This document shows positions 15,560-24,540 of a DNA stretch of 64,000 nt, in pieces. Position numbers and translations under genes: made by a program. This DNA comes from JAJFFW01 sp038534195. GTDB lineage: Bacteria > Pseudomonadota > Alphaproteobacteria > Caulobacterales > Parvularculaceae. The stretch covers positions 62,001 through 126,000 of the forward strand of contig JBCAXE010000002.1 in assembly GCA_038534195.1 (NCBI GenBank), given 5' to 3'. The notes beneath the pieces are model-generated. The model was not told where the DNA came from and searched no databases. It saw only the letters and a program-made list of their open reading frames with translations. Each line of letters begins with the position of its first letter. Position 1 is the first letter of the stretch.

Positions 15560-17714
15560 GCCACGCCTCCTCCGATAACACTTCGACGCCCAACCCCTCG
15601 GCCTTCTTTAACTTCGACCCTGCGCCGAGGCCCGCCACCAGGATGTCGGTTTTACTTGAGACGGACCCGGCGACTTTAGCGCCAAGACCTTGCGCGCGCG
15701 CCTTCGCTTCGTCGCGCGTCATTTGCTCAAGTTTGCCCGTGAAGACAACAGTCTTGCCGGAGACCGGACTGTCGCTTGCGGCGGCGGCCATTTCCTGGGG
15801 CGTCACTTGATCGCGCAGGCGCGCCACGGCCTCGGCGTTGTGCTCCTCGGCGAAAAACTCGATCACCCCTTGCGCCACAAGCGCGCCGACGCCGTCGATA
15901 GCGAGCATCTCGTCATAGGCCGCGCTTTGCCTATTCGCAGCGGCGTGAGCGGCATTTTCAAACGCCTCAAACGAACCATAAGCGCTCGCGAACAAGCGCG
16001 CATTCGTCTCACCAATATGACGAATACCGAGCGCGTTGATGAACCGGTTCAAAGAAATCGATCGTCGCTCATTGATCGATTGAAAGAGGTTTTGAACCGA
16101 TTTTGTATTGGTCGGCTGGCGTTCGCCGTTATTGAGCGCCGGCTCGCCGTCCTTTTTCAATTTGTAGGTATAAAGATCGATAGCGCCCTGTTCCTGACGC
16201 GCTTCCATGGTGAATATATCCGCAGGCTCGCGCACGATCCCCTGCTCAAAGAAGGCCTCAATCTGCTTTGAGCCCAATCCGTCAATGTCGAACGCGGCGC
16301 GCGAGACAAAGTGTTTTAGCCGCTCAACCGCTTGCGCGGCGCAAATAAGGCCGCCGGTGCAGCGGCGCACCACATCTTCCTTTCCGGTCTTTTCATTGAT
16401 TTCATTAACCGCGTGGCTGTCGCATATGGGACATCGCTCAGGAAATTTATATTTGCGCGCGCCCTTCTTTCGCTTGTCCTTGATGACTTCGGTAACCTGG
16501 GGGATGACGTCGCCCGCCCGCTGGATCACGACCGTATCGCCGATGCGGATATCCTTGCGCTCAATTTCATCGGCATTGTGCAAGGTGGCGTTCGAGACGA
16601 CGACGCCGCCGACGGTAACGGGCGTCAGGCGCGCGACCGGCGTCAGCGCTCCGGTCCGGCCCACCTGAATATCAATCGCCTCCAGAACAGTGACTGCTTT
16701 TTCCGCCGGGAATTTGTGCGCGACCGCCCAGCGCGGCGCCTTGGAAACGAAGCCCAGCCGCTCCTGGTAGTCGAGCCGATCGACCTTATAGACCACGCCG
16801 TCAATATCATAAGGCAAGGTGGCGCGGCTCTCTTCAATGAGGCGATAGTGCGCGATCAGGCCGTCCACATCATTGAACCGTTCCGTAAGCGGATTGACTT
16901 CGAAGTCCCACTTTTGATACTGCATGATCGCATCATATTGCGTCTCGGCGAAGTTATCGCTGACATCGCCCCAGGCGTAGGCGAAAAACTTTAGTGGCCG
17001 CGACGCCGTGATCGCGGGGTCCAGTTGCCGTAACGAGCCCGCAGCCGCATTGCGCGGATTGGCGAATACTTCCGGTTCCTTGCCCGCCTCTTCTGCTTCC
17101 CGCGTCAGGCGCTGATTGAGCGCTGCAAAGTCTTCGCCCGACATGAAGACCTCGCCGCGCACCTCCAGCACCGCCGGGGCGCCTTTGATCGCCGTCGGAA
17201 CGTCGCTGATGGTCAGAACGTTTGCGGTGACGTTTTCGCCGACACGGCCGTTGCCGCGCGTCGCCGCGGTGACGAGTTGGCCGTTTTCGTACCGCAAACT
17301 GAGGGAGGCGCCGTCGATCTTCGGTTCCGCCGTGAAAGCGACCGCGTCCTCCGCCTCAAGCCCAAGAAACTTGCGCACGCGCGCAACGAAATCCGATACA
17401 TCGTCGTCGGAGAAAGCGTTGTCCAGCGACAACATCGCCTTGGCGTGCGTGACTTTTTCAAATTTCGGCGACGGCGGCGCGCCGACGAGGAGGCTCGGGC
17501 TATCGTCGCGCTTTAGTTTGGGAAACTCGCGCTCAATCAAAAGGTTGCGCCGCATTTCAGCATCGAAGGCCGCGTCGGACATGATCGGCGCATCATCGCT
17601 GTGATAGGCTGTGTTGGCGCGCGTCAATAAATCAGCGAGCCGGGCAAGCTCCGCGGCGGCCTGGTCCGCGGTCAGCTTTTTGACAGGGATGGAAGCGGTC
17701 GCAGCGGCGCTCAT
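15537..17714 (-). CDS. ligA: NAD-dependent DNA ligase LigA
   Basis: A 725-aa DNA ligase that seals nicks during replication and repair. The adenylation Lys132 lies in EPKIDGASLSL; the OB fold follows, then the four-cysteine zinc finger (ERCPICDSH ... RRCTGGLICAAQ), helix-hairpin-helix repeats and a C-terminal BRCT domain (GKTVVFTGKLEQMTRDEAK). It is slightly longer than E. coli LigA because of a moderate insert. Its ATG overlaps the recN stop by four bases. Confidence 0.97.
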   Translation of the reverse strand: MSAAATASIPVKKLTADQAAAELARLADLLTRANTAYHSDDAPIMSDAAFDAEMRRNLLIEREFPKLKRDDSPSLLVGAPPSPKFEKVTHAKAMLSLDNAFSDDDVSDFVARVRKFLGLEAEDAVAFTAEPKIDGASLSLRYENGQLVTAATRGNGRVGENVTANVLTISDVPTAIKGAPAVLEVRGEVFMSGEDFAALNQRLTREAEEAGKEPEVFANPRNAAAGSLRQLDPAITASRPLKFFAYAWGDVSDNFAETQYDAIMQYQKWDFEVNPLTERFNDVDGLIAHYRLIEESRATLPYDIDGVVYKVDRLDYQERLGFVSKAPRWAVAHKFPAEKAVTVLEAIDIQVGRTGALTPVARLTPVTVGGVVVSNATLHNADEIERKDIRIGDTVVIQRAGDVIPQVTEVIKDKRKKGARKYKFPERCPICDSHAVNEINEKTGKEDVVRRCTGGLICAAQAVERLKHFVSRAAFDIDGLGSKQIEAFFEQGIVREPADIFTMEARQEQGAIDLYTYKLKKDGEPALNNGERQPTNTKSVQNLFQSINERRSISLNRFINALGIRHIGETNARLFASAYGSFEAFENAAHAAANRQSAAYDEMLAIDGVGALVAQGVIEFFAEEHNAEAVARLRDQVTPQEMAAAASDSPVSGKTVVFTGKLEQMTRDEAKARAQGLGAKVAGSVSSKTDILVAGLGAGSKLKKAEGLGVEVLSEEAWLERIKNG

Positions 17715-19414
17715 GCGGACTTGCGCCGTCTCGCCGGCGCCGGCGTTTCTTGCGCCACGAGGGAGCGCGCCGCCGCGCGCGCTTCATCGGTGACGGTTGC
17801 GCCGGAGAGCATGCGCGCCACTTCTTCGATGCGCTCATCGGGCGACAGAACCGTCACGGCCGTCGATGTGGACTGTTTCGATTGGGTCTTTTCAATGCGC
17901 CAGTGCCAGTCAGCGCGCGCCGCCACTTGCGGGCTGTGCGTTACGACGAGGACTTGCGCATCGCGGGCAAGACGCGCAAGGCGCTCACCGACCGCATCCG
18001 CCACGGCGCCGCCGACGCCCGCATCAACCTCATCGAAAATAATCACCGTACGGCTTTCCTTCGCCGCAAGCGCCGCCTTCATCGCCAATACGAAGCGCGA
18101 AAGCTCGCCGCCCGAGGCGATTGTCTTTAACGGCCCGGCGGGCGCGCCGGGATTGGTGGCCACCATGAACTCTACCTGATCGACACCGTCCTGCATCGGG
18201 CGGTCGGCGTTCGCTTCGATCTGTGTGGCGAATTGCGCCTTGCCAAGCTTCAACGGCGCGAGTTCTTTCATGACCGCCGCGTCAAGCTTTTCGGCGGCCT
18301 TTGCCCGCGCCGCCGAAAGCCGGTTTGCGGCCTTTTGATACGCCGATTGCGCTTTGGCGCACGCCGCCTCAAGGGCGCTGAATCCCGCCTCGCCTTCTTC
18401 CAGCGCTTCGAGCGCGTCAACCGCCTGCGAGAAGAAGGCCGGTAATTTGTCTGCGCTGACGCCATGTTTGCGGGCCATGGCGCGCAGCGCGAAGAGACGC
18501 TCCTCAACGGTTTCAAGTTCATCCGGCGACGCGCCAAGCGCCCGCGCCGCATCCTCTACCGCGCTGTGCGCCTCCATCACTTCCGAAAGCGCCGCCTCGA
18601 GCTTTTCGACCGCCGCCTTCAACGGGTTTTCCTGATCGGGAAACGCCGCGCTCGCGCGCGCCAACCGCCGCGCGCTGCCGGCGAGTTTTTCTTCAAGTCC
18701 GCCCTCTGATAAAAGCGCCGCCGCGCCCGCGAGATCCTCGCTAACCTTTTCCGCCGCGATTAGGTCGCTGCGCCGCGCGGCAAGCGCTTCCTCCTCGCCC
18801 GCTTCCGGGTTTATTCTCGCCAACTCCTCCGTCACGTGACGAAGATAGTCGGCTTCAGACAACGCCTTGTCGCGCTGGGCGCGCTTCTCGCTGAGCGTTT
18901 CCTCTGCGTTGCGCCATTCACGCCAGACCCGTCCAAGCGCAGCCACATCATCAGTAAGCCCACCAAATTCATCGAGCAGATGGCGATGGGTCGCGGCGGT
19001 AAGAAACCCCTGCCCGTCATGCTGGCCATGCATTTCTAGAAGCGCGCCGCCGACTTTTTTCAAGAGCGCGATGCTTACCGGCTGGTCGTTCACGAAGGCG
19101 CGGCTTTTGCCTGCGCGCGTTAAAACGCGCCGCAAGATAATCTGGTCATCGTCAACGGTGAGACCGTTTTCATCAAGCAGCGGCCAAATGGGATGCGCCG
19201 GGCCCGGCTCGAATGTTGCGGACACCGCGCCGCGCTCCGCCCCCTGACGGATCGAGCCGCGCTCGGAACGCCCGCCGATCGCCAGTCCCAACGCATCAAG
19301 AAGGATAGACTTGCCGGCGCCGGTCTCGCCGGTGAGCGCCGTCAGCCCCGTGGAGAGCGGCAGCGACACCTGCTCGATCAGCACAAAATCCTGAATGTGT
19401 AAGGCGGTGAGCAT
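17711..19414 (-). CDS. recN: DNA repair protein RecN
   Basis: A 567-aa SMC-like ATPase for double-strand break repair. The N-terminal Walker A is GETGAGKSILLDALGL (29-44), with a long coiled coil of Ala/Glu-rich helices in the middle. The C-terminal half carries the signature SGGELSRFVLAMKAAL and Walker B VIIFDEVDAGVGG. It overlaps ligA by four bases and lies about 100 bp downstream of bamD. No SOS box search was possible by eye beyond the gap 19415-19515, where none was obvious. Confidence 0.96.
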   Translation of the reverse strand: MLTALHIQDFVLIEQVSLPLSTGLTALTGETGAGKSILLDALGLAIGGRSERGSIRQGAERGAVSATFEPGPAHPIWPLLDENGLTVDDDQIILRRVLTRAGKSRAFVNDQPVSIALLKKVGGALLEMHGQHDGQGFLTAATHRHLLDEFGGLTDDVAALGRVWREWRNAEETLSEKRAQRDKALSEADYLRHVTEELARINPEAGEEEALAARRSDLIAAEKVSEDLAGAAALLSEGGLEEKLAGSARRLARASAAFPDQENPLKAAVEKLEAALSEVMEAHSAVEDAARALGASPDELETVEERLFALRAMARKHGVSADKLPAFFSQAVDALEALEEGEAGFSALEAACAKAQSAYQKAANRLSAARAKAAEKLDAAVMKELAPLKLGKAQFATQIEANADRPMQDGVDQVEFMVATNPGAPAGPLKTIASGGELSRFVLAMKAALAAKESRTVIIFDEVDAGVGGAVADAVGERLARLARDAQVLVVTHSPQVAARADWHWRIEKTQSKQSTSTAVTVLSPDERIEEVARMLSGATVTDEARAAARSLVAQETPAPARRRKSA

Positions 19415-19515
19415 TAATCAGACGACAAGTTTGAACGGGCGTGCAACGCCCAAAAGACGCCGCTAGCCTTAGCCTATTCGCCTGGATTGTAAAAGAACGC
19501 GGGCGTCTTTAACGC

Positions 19516-20400
19516 CTAAAGCGGCGGCTCTAAAACATCGTCGTCCGAAGGCTCTACCGCCGCGTTTTCGGTCTTTTTTACCGCTGGCGGCAGCACCTTT
19601 TGCTTGGCGTCCACCAATTGCCATTTCTCAACGAGGTCATTTCGTTTCAAGGCCGCGTAAGTGTCTTCATACCAGCGCGTCCCGGGATAATTGTACCCGA
19701 GCACTGCCGCCGCCGCGCGCGCCTCCGATTCAACGCCAATCTCAAGGTAGGACTCCACGAGCCGATGCAATGCTTCGGGCACATGGGTCGTTGTCTGATA
19801 GTTGTTGATCACAAACTTGAAGCGGTTGATCGCCGCGATGTGTTTGTTCTGGCGCGCGTAAAAACGGCCCACATACATTTCTTTCCCGGCGAGATGGTCG
19901 AATGTCAGGTCGAGCTTCAACCGTGCGTCGCGTGCATATTCGGTGGCCGGATAGCGACGAATGACATCATTCAACGAGGCGACAGCGTTATTGGTGAAAT
20001 CCTGATCGCGGCCCACGTCGCGAATTTGTTCGTAGTAAGACATCGCCTTCAAATAATACGCATACGGCGCGTCTTTGTTCCCCGGATGCAGCGCGATAAA
20101 CTGGTCGACCGATTGCACCGTCTTTTCATATTCATTGTCTTGATAATAAGCGAACGCCTTCATCAGCATCGCGCGGCGCGCCCACGCCGAATAGGGGTGC
20201 TGGCGCTCGACCTCTTCGAAGAACGCGATCGCTTCTTCAAAACGGCGCCGTTCGAGCTTGTTCGTGGCCTCAGCGTAAAGCTGCTCCACGGGCCGCTCCA
20301 CATAAGCGAATTTCTTGTTTTTCCGGCCGGTCGAAGAACAGGCCACCGCAAACAGGGCGCATGCCAGAACGAGAATTTTGAAGGGAACTGAAAACGTCAT
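19516..20400 (-). CDS. bamD: Outer membrane protein assembly factor BamD (lipoprotein)
   Basis: A 294-aa TPR lipoprotein of the BAM complex that inserts beta-barrel proteins into the outer membrane. A lipoprotein signal peptide ends in the lipobox AVAC with Cys21. TPR-like repeats follow (YAEATNKLERRRFEEAIAFFEEVERQHPYS, AYYQDNEYEKTVQSVDQFIALHPGN and others). The C-terminal tail (KKTENAAVEPSDDD) is low complexity. Its place between lpxC and recN is typical for alphaproteobacteria (older name comL). Confidence 0.94.
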   Translation of the reverse strand: MTFSVPFKILVLACALFAVACSSTGRKNKKFAYVERPVEQLYAEATNKLERRRFEEAIAFFEEVERQHPYSAWARRAMLMKAFAYYQDNEYEKTVQSVDQFIALHPGNKDAPYAYYLKAMSYYEQIRDVGRDQDFTNNAVASLNDVIRRYPATEYARDARLKLDLTFDHLAGKEMYVGRFYARQNKHIAAINRFKFVINNYQTTTHVPEALHRLVESYLEIGVESEARAAAAVLGYNYPGTRWYEDTYAALKRNDLVEKWQLVDAKQKVLPPAVKKTENAAVEPSDDDVLEPPL

Positions 20401-20465
20401 TTACTCTTCCTAAAGCGTTAGCGAACGCCCGCGATGCCGCAATCTAGTCGGCTCCGGCGAACGGG

Positions 20466-21380
20466 TCAAACGCCCCCATCGGCGTGCGCTAGCACGGCAG
20501 CCTCAGGCCCGTTAGCGCGCTCACGCCGCGCGGCGGCGGCCTTCGCAAAGCGCGTATTGAGATCATGGCCCGGCTTGAAGGCCGTGATTTTGCCTGCAAG
20601 CGGCGCGCCCAACAGGTGAAGATCGCCGATGAGATCAAGCGCCTTGTGAAGCGCGAATTCGTTTGGATCGCGCAGCGGCCCGGCGTTCAAAATCCGTCCC
20701 TGATCGACGACAATGGCGTTTTCTAGGGAGCCGCCCCGGCTGAGCCCGGCCGCCTTCATGGCGTCCACATCCGCCAGCCGGCAGAAGGTGCGCGCCGGCG
20801 CCAATCGCTGACGCAACGCGCGGCGGTCCTCCAGATCAAGCGACACCGACTGCGCGCCGATGGCGGCGTCTTCAAAGTCGATGGCCACATCGAGCCGCCG
20901 CGCGTCGGCGGGCTCAAAGCGGATATAGCGATCCTCCAGACGCGCCTCAAAGGCCGGGATCGAGACGACAGGCGCCACGGGCGCATCAAGGTCGACCGAC
21001 CCCGCCGCGTCCAACGCCTCCAGAAAGGGCAGCGCGCTGCCGTCGAGGATCGGCAATTCCGGCCCGCTCACATCAATGAGGACATGATCGACGCCGCAAA
21101 TCGCCAACGCCGCCATCAGGTGTTCGATGGTCGCAACGCTGGCCCCGTGAGTGTTCTGGATCGTCGTACCGAGTGTTACGGCGCTAACGGCGTCCGGGGT
21201 CGCGGGGATTGTCGCGTGATCGGGCGCTGTCCCCTTTTCGATCAAGTCGCGGCGGCGAAAGATCACGCCGCAATCTTCCCTAGACGGATAAACCGTAACC
21301 GCCGTTTCTTCACCAGTGTGCAGGCCGACACCTGACATCGTTACCGGTTCGGCGATCGTATTCTGCGGCCTCGCTGTCAT
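20466..21380 (-). CDS. lpxC: UDP-3-O-acyl-N-acetylglucosamine deacetylase LpxC
   Basis: A 304-aa zinc deacetylase that commits UDP-GlcNAc to lipid A. Zinc ligands are in TIEHLMAAL (first His) and in FALHKALDLIGDL (His and Asp), with the general-base His in FKPGHDLN. The ATG at 21380 is chosen because it gives the usual family length, starts next to the conserved NTIAEPVTMSGVGLHTGE and has an AGGA four bases upstream; a GTG at 21422 and ATG at 21413 are alternatives. A terminator-like hairpin separates it from ftsZ, so it probably has its own promoter. Confidence 0.95.
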   Translation of the reverse strand: MTARPQNTIAEPVTMSGVGLHTGEETAVTVYPSREDCGVIFRRRDLIEKGTAPDHATIPATPDAVSAVTLGTTIQNTHGASVATIEHLMAALAICGVDHVLIDVSGPELPILDGSALPFLEALDAAGSVDLDAPVAPVVSIPAFEARLEDRYIRFEPADARRLDVAIDFEDAAIGAQSVSLDLEDRRALRQRLAPARTFCRLADVDAMKAAGLSRGGSLENAIVVDQGRILNAGPLRDPNEFALHKALDLIGDLHLLGAPLAGKITAFKPGHDLNTRFAKAAAARRERANGPEAAVLAHADGGV

Positions 21381-21522
21381 CGTATCCTGCGGCTTGCGCC
21401 GCCTCGCACCCATTAATCTCACCGGCGCACATTCGCCCGGACCTGAGCCCCGCCCACATCATTCAATGGCCGGCGGCGCGTCTCAAATAAAGGTTTATTA
21501 CCCGATATTGCGCCCAAAATGA

Positions 21523-21550
21523 GAAAACGCCGCGTCGCGGCGGCGTTTTC
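21523..21550 (-). terminator. Terminator-like hairpin after ftsZ
   Basis: GAAAACGCCGC and GCGGCGTTTTC form a perfect 11-bp stem around a 6-base loop, 22 bp downstream of the ftsZ stop on the minus strand. The TTTTC at the 3' arm gives it a weak intrinsic terminator form. It probably limits read-through from ftsZ into lpxC. Confidence 0.65.
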
Positions 21551-21572
21551 CTCGCATTCCTGAATGACGACG

Positions 21573-23129
21573 TCAGCCGACTTTCTTTTTCCTCAAGAAA
21601 GACGGAATCTCGAGCTCGCCGTCTTCATCATCGTCGAACAGATCGCCATGGATCGTCGGCGCGGGCTTCGCCGCCTCCGGCGTGCGGAGCGGTTCTTCTT
21701 CATGCTTACCGGCCGCGCTGATCGATTTAATCATATCGACAGCCGCGTCGAGGGAATTTTTGCCGATCGCTTGCGCATCACGGAACGGGTTTCTGGCTGG
21801 GCGCGCGCTTTCCGCAGGACGCAAATTCGGGGCGGCCGCGGGCTTTGGCGGCGTCGATACTGACAGGCCCTGATCGCCTTCTGTCAGCATACGTTTGATC
21901 CGTTCATGCACGTCGCCCACCGGATTGGCGGCGCCGGCGACGCCCGAAGCCGATGCGGAAACACGCATGCTCGCCCCAGGTTGCGACAGTGCAGGTTGCG
22001 GCGTTGAAGGAACCGCAGGAGCCGCCGTCTTGGTCGGCGCCGGCGTCGGCGACGCAGCGGCTGCGACAGCCGCGGGCGGCAATTCGGGCTCGGCCACAGC
22101 CGGCTGGCGCCATGGCTTGACGCTGACCGTCGGCTTTGGCTCGGCGGGGCGCATCTCGCCTGTCGCCGCATCAATGCCAGTCGCCACGACAGAAACGCGG
22201 ACTTTGCCTTCGAGATCCTGATTAAACGTCGATCCGACGATAATATTCGCATCCGGATCAACTTCCGCACGGATGCGGTTCGCCGCCTCGTCCACCTCGA
22301 ACAGGGTCATGTCCATGGAGCCGGTGATGTTGATGAGAACGCCGCGCGCGCCCTTCATGGAGACCTCGTCAAGAAGCGGGTTGGAGATCGCCGCTTCCGC
22401 CGCCTCGATGGCGCGCTTGTCGCCGGAGGCTTCGCCCGTGCCCATCATGGCTTTGCCCATCTCGCTCATAACCGTTCGCACGTCGTTGAAGTCAAGATTG
22501 ATCAGACCCGGCATGACCATCAGATCAGTAATGCCCCGCACGCCCGAATGGAGCACCTGATCGGCGAGCGCGAACGCTTCATGGAAGGTGGTGCGCTCAT
22601 TGGCGATCGAAAACAAATTCTGGTTCGGAATAATGAGGAGCGTGTCCACATGTTCCTGAAGCGATTCAATGCCGGCGGACGCAATCTTCATCCGGCGCGC
22701 GCCTTCAAAATGGAAAGGCTTGGTTACGACGCCGACCGTCAGGATATCGCGTTCCTTGGCGGCCTTGGCGATCACCGGCGCCGCGCCCGTTCCGGTGCCG
22801 CCGCCCATGCCGGCGGTGACGAACAGCATGTTGGAATTGCCCACATGCTCGAGCAACTCATCAAGCGACTCCTCGGCGGCCGCGCGCCCGACATCGGGCA
22901 GCGAGCCGGCGCCCAGCCCTTGGGTCGTATTAACGCCAAGCTGGATGCGCTTTTCCGCCTTGGAAAGACCGAGGGCTTGCGCGTCGGTGTTCGCGACGAT
23001 GAATTCGACCCCCTCAAGGGCGCTCTCGATCATATTATTGACCGCATTGCCGCCTGCGCCGCCGACGCCGATGACGGAAATCCGTGGTTTCAACTCAGTC
23101 ATTTCCGGCACGCTTAGATTTAGTGGCAT
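21573..23129 (-). CDS. ftsZ: Cell division GTPase FtsZ
   Basis: A 518-aa tubulin homologue that forms the Z-ring. The GTP-binding domain (about 12-320) carries GVGGAGGNAVNNM and the tubulin signature GGGTGTG (109-115), with the synergy-loop region LDFNDVRTVMSEMGKAMMG. An unusually long Pro/Ala-rich linker of about 170 residues follows, as in other alphaproteobacteria. The C-terminal FtsA-binding peptide is LEIPSFLRKKK. It lies about 95 bp after ftsA and has its own upstream CtrA-type boxes, so separate cell-cycle transcription is likely. Confidence 0.98.
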   Translation of the reverse strand: MPLNLSVPEMTELKPRISVIGVGGAGGNAVNNMIESALEGVEFIVANTDAQALGLSKAEKRIQLGVNTTQGLGAGSLPDVGRAAAEESLDELLEHVGNSNMLFVTAGMGGGTGTGAAPVIAKAAKERDILTVGVVTKPFHFEGARRMKIASAGIESLQEHVDTLLIIPNQNLFSIANERTTFHEAFALADQVLHSGVRGITDLMVMPGLINLDFNDVRTVMSEMGKAMMGTGEASGDKRAIEAAEAAISNPLLDEVSMKGARGVLINITGSMDMTLFEVDEAANRIRAEVDPDANIIVGSTFNQDLEGKVRVSVVATGIDAATGEMRPAEPKPTVSVKPWRQPAVAEPELPPAAVAAAASPTPAPTKTAAPAVPSTPQPALSQPGASMRVSASASGVAGAANPVGDVHERIKRMLTEGDQGLSVSTPPKPAAAPNLRPAESARPARNPFRDAQAIGKNSLDAAVDMIKSISAAGKHEEEPLRTPEAAKPAPTIHGDLFDDDEDGELEIPSFLRKKKVG

Positions 23130-23204
23130 TTTTTGCTCCGGTTTTCCCGCCCGATAATGGTTAATTTTCGCGTTAAAGAATCGTTCAGAAGCCTTACCAA
23201 AAGG

Positions 23205-23219
23205 TTAACGCCGCCTTAA
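23205..23219. promoter_or_regulatory. CtrA-type box upstream of ftsZ
   Basis: TTAACGCCGCCTTAA is a perfect TTAA-N7-TTAA match, 76 bp upstream of the ftsZ ATG, in the only sizeable gap between ftsA and ftsZ. A second pair of half sites at 23161-23176 includes ATGGTTAA but has an 8-base spacer. In Caulobacter CtrA represses ftsZ, so position and function fit. Binding is inferred. Confidence 0.6.
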
Positions 23220-23225
23220 CGTTTG

Positions 23226-24512
23226 CTAAAAATTCGCGCGCATCCACTTGGCGACGCCGCCCCACAAACCGCCCCCTGACGCATGCGCCTGATCGCGACG
23301 GAAGTAGTCTTCCTCACCGCTTTGAAGCCAGCCCTCTTGCGGCTGCGCCGCCTGCTGCAAGGCGCCGACGCAGACGGAAAATTGCGGCGCCGTCGCCGCG
23401 TCGGGCGCGCCGTTAAGCGCCGTCGGCCGGCCGAGCCGCGCCTTAACGCCAAAGACCCGCTCGGCGGTTTCGCGCGCGCCAGTTAACAAACTGCCGCCGC
23501 CGGTCAACACTGCGCGCCGTAACCCGGCCGAGGACTGGCGGCCCACCGCGTGAACAGCCGCTTCAAACGTCAGCGACAGGATTTCTTCGAGCCGCGGGGC
23601 GATGACCGCTGTCAGTTCAGACTTTGTGACGCGGGCCGTCTCATGAGCCTGGCCGAGCTGCGTTAATTCCGCAAACCGATGATCGTCGCCGGCGCCAGGT
23701 AAAGCCGAGCCGTGCAGGGTCTTCATGCGTTCTGCGTCAGCGATCGGTCCGCCGAAGATTTGTGCGATGTCGCGGGTGATGTGTTCGCCGCCAAGCTTAA
23801 CCCCGCCGCATGCGACCAGCGCGCCGTCCTCGAACACGGCGAAATCTGTTGTGCGCGCGCCGATATCGACCATAAGGCAGCCGAGATCTTTTTCGTCGTC
23901 TACGAGAACAGTTTGCGACGCGGCGAACGGCGCAGCGATCAGGCGCTCGACTGCAAGATCGCATCGCGCCGCCAGTGCGCGAATGTTGGCGTCGCAACTC
24001 TCGCGCACGCTCACGCCGAGCATTTGCGTCGTCAGGGCGCCGCCCATAAGACCGCATGGGTTGGAGCCCGCCTCCTCCCCGTCTACAGAAAACGCCACCG
24101 GCAACGCATGTAACGCGCGCGCGCCGTCGCATGCCGCGAGCCGCACGCCCTGATCGAGGCAGTCGCGCACATCTTCGCGCGTCACCGCCCCGCCCGCGAG
24201 GTCGAGATCGACGCCAATGCGCCGCGCGAGCAATTGCCGTCCGGGCGCGGCGAAAACAGCCTTATGGATGCGGCTTCCCGCCATGCGTTCGGCCGCATCG
24301 ACCGCGGCGCGTAGCGCCGTCTCGGACGCAGCGGCGGTGTCGCGGCGCGCATCGCGCAAGACGATCCCCTGCTGGCCGACGCCGATAATTTCGGTCTCGT
24401 CATTTTCATCGATCGCCGCAATCAGGCAGGCGACCTTGGAGGCGCCCAAATCGATCGCCGCCGCAAGACGCCGCTTGGACGGTTTCGCCGAAGCTGATTT
24501 TGCGTAGACCAT
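23226..24512 (-). CDS. ftsA: Cell division protein FtsA
   Basis: An actin-fold membrane tether for the Z-ring, about 428 aa. Motifs include the phosphate-1 loop AAAIDLGASKVACLIA near the N-terminus, the phosphate-2 loop CLMVDIGARTTDFAVFEDG, and the adenosine motif AVLTGGGSLLTGA. It ends in an amphipathic helix GGGLWGGVAKWMRANF that should bind the membrane. The start is either ATG at 24512 or GTG at 24524; neither has a strong Shine-Dalgarno and I use the ATG. It follows ftsQ closely. Confidence 0.95.
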   Translation of the reverse strand: MVYAKSASAKPSKRRLAAAIDLGASKVACLIAAIDENDETEIIGVGQQGIVLRDARRDTAAASETALRAAVDAAERMAGSRIHKAVFAAPGRQLLARRIGVDLDLAGGAVTREDVRDCLDQGVRLAACDGARALHALPVAFSVDGEEAGSNPCGLMGGALTTQMLGVSVRESCDANIRALAARCDLAVERLIAAPFAASQTVLVDDEKDLGCLMVDIGARTTDFAVFEDGALVACGGVKLGGEHITRDIAQIFGGPIADAERMKTLHGSALPGAGDDHRFAELTQLGQAHETARVTKSELTAVIAPRLEEILSLTFEAAVHAVGRQSSAGLRRAVLTGGGSLLTGARETAERVFGVKARLGRPTALNGAPDAATAPQFSVCVGALQQAAQPQEGWLQSGEEDYFRRDQAHASGGGLWGGVAKWMRANF

Positions 24513-24540
24513 AGGCCGGTTCACATCACACTTTGGTTTT

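Noticed and set aside
23161..23176. TTAA-N8-TTAA as an independent CtrA box
   Set aside because: The spacer is eight rather than seven bases, so it is not counted as a full box, only noted beside the perfect site.
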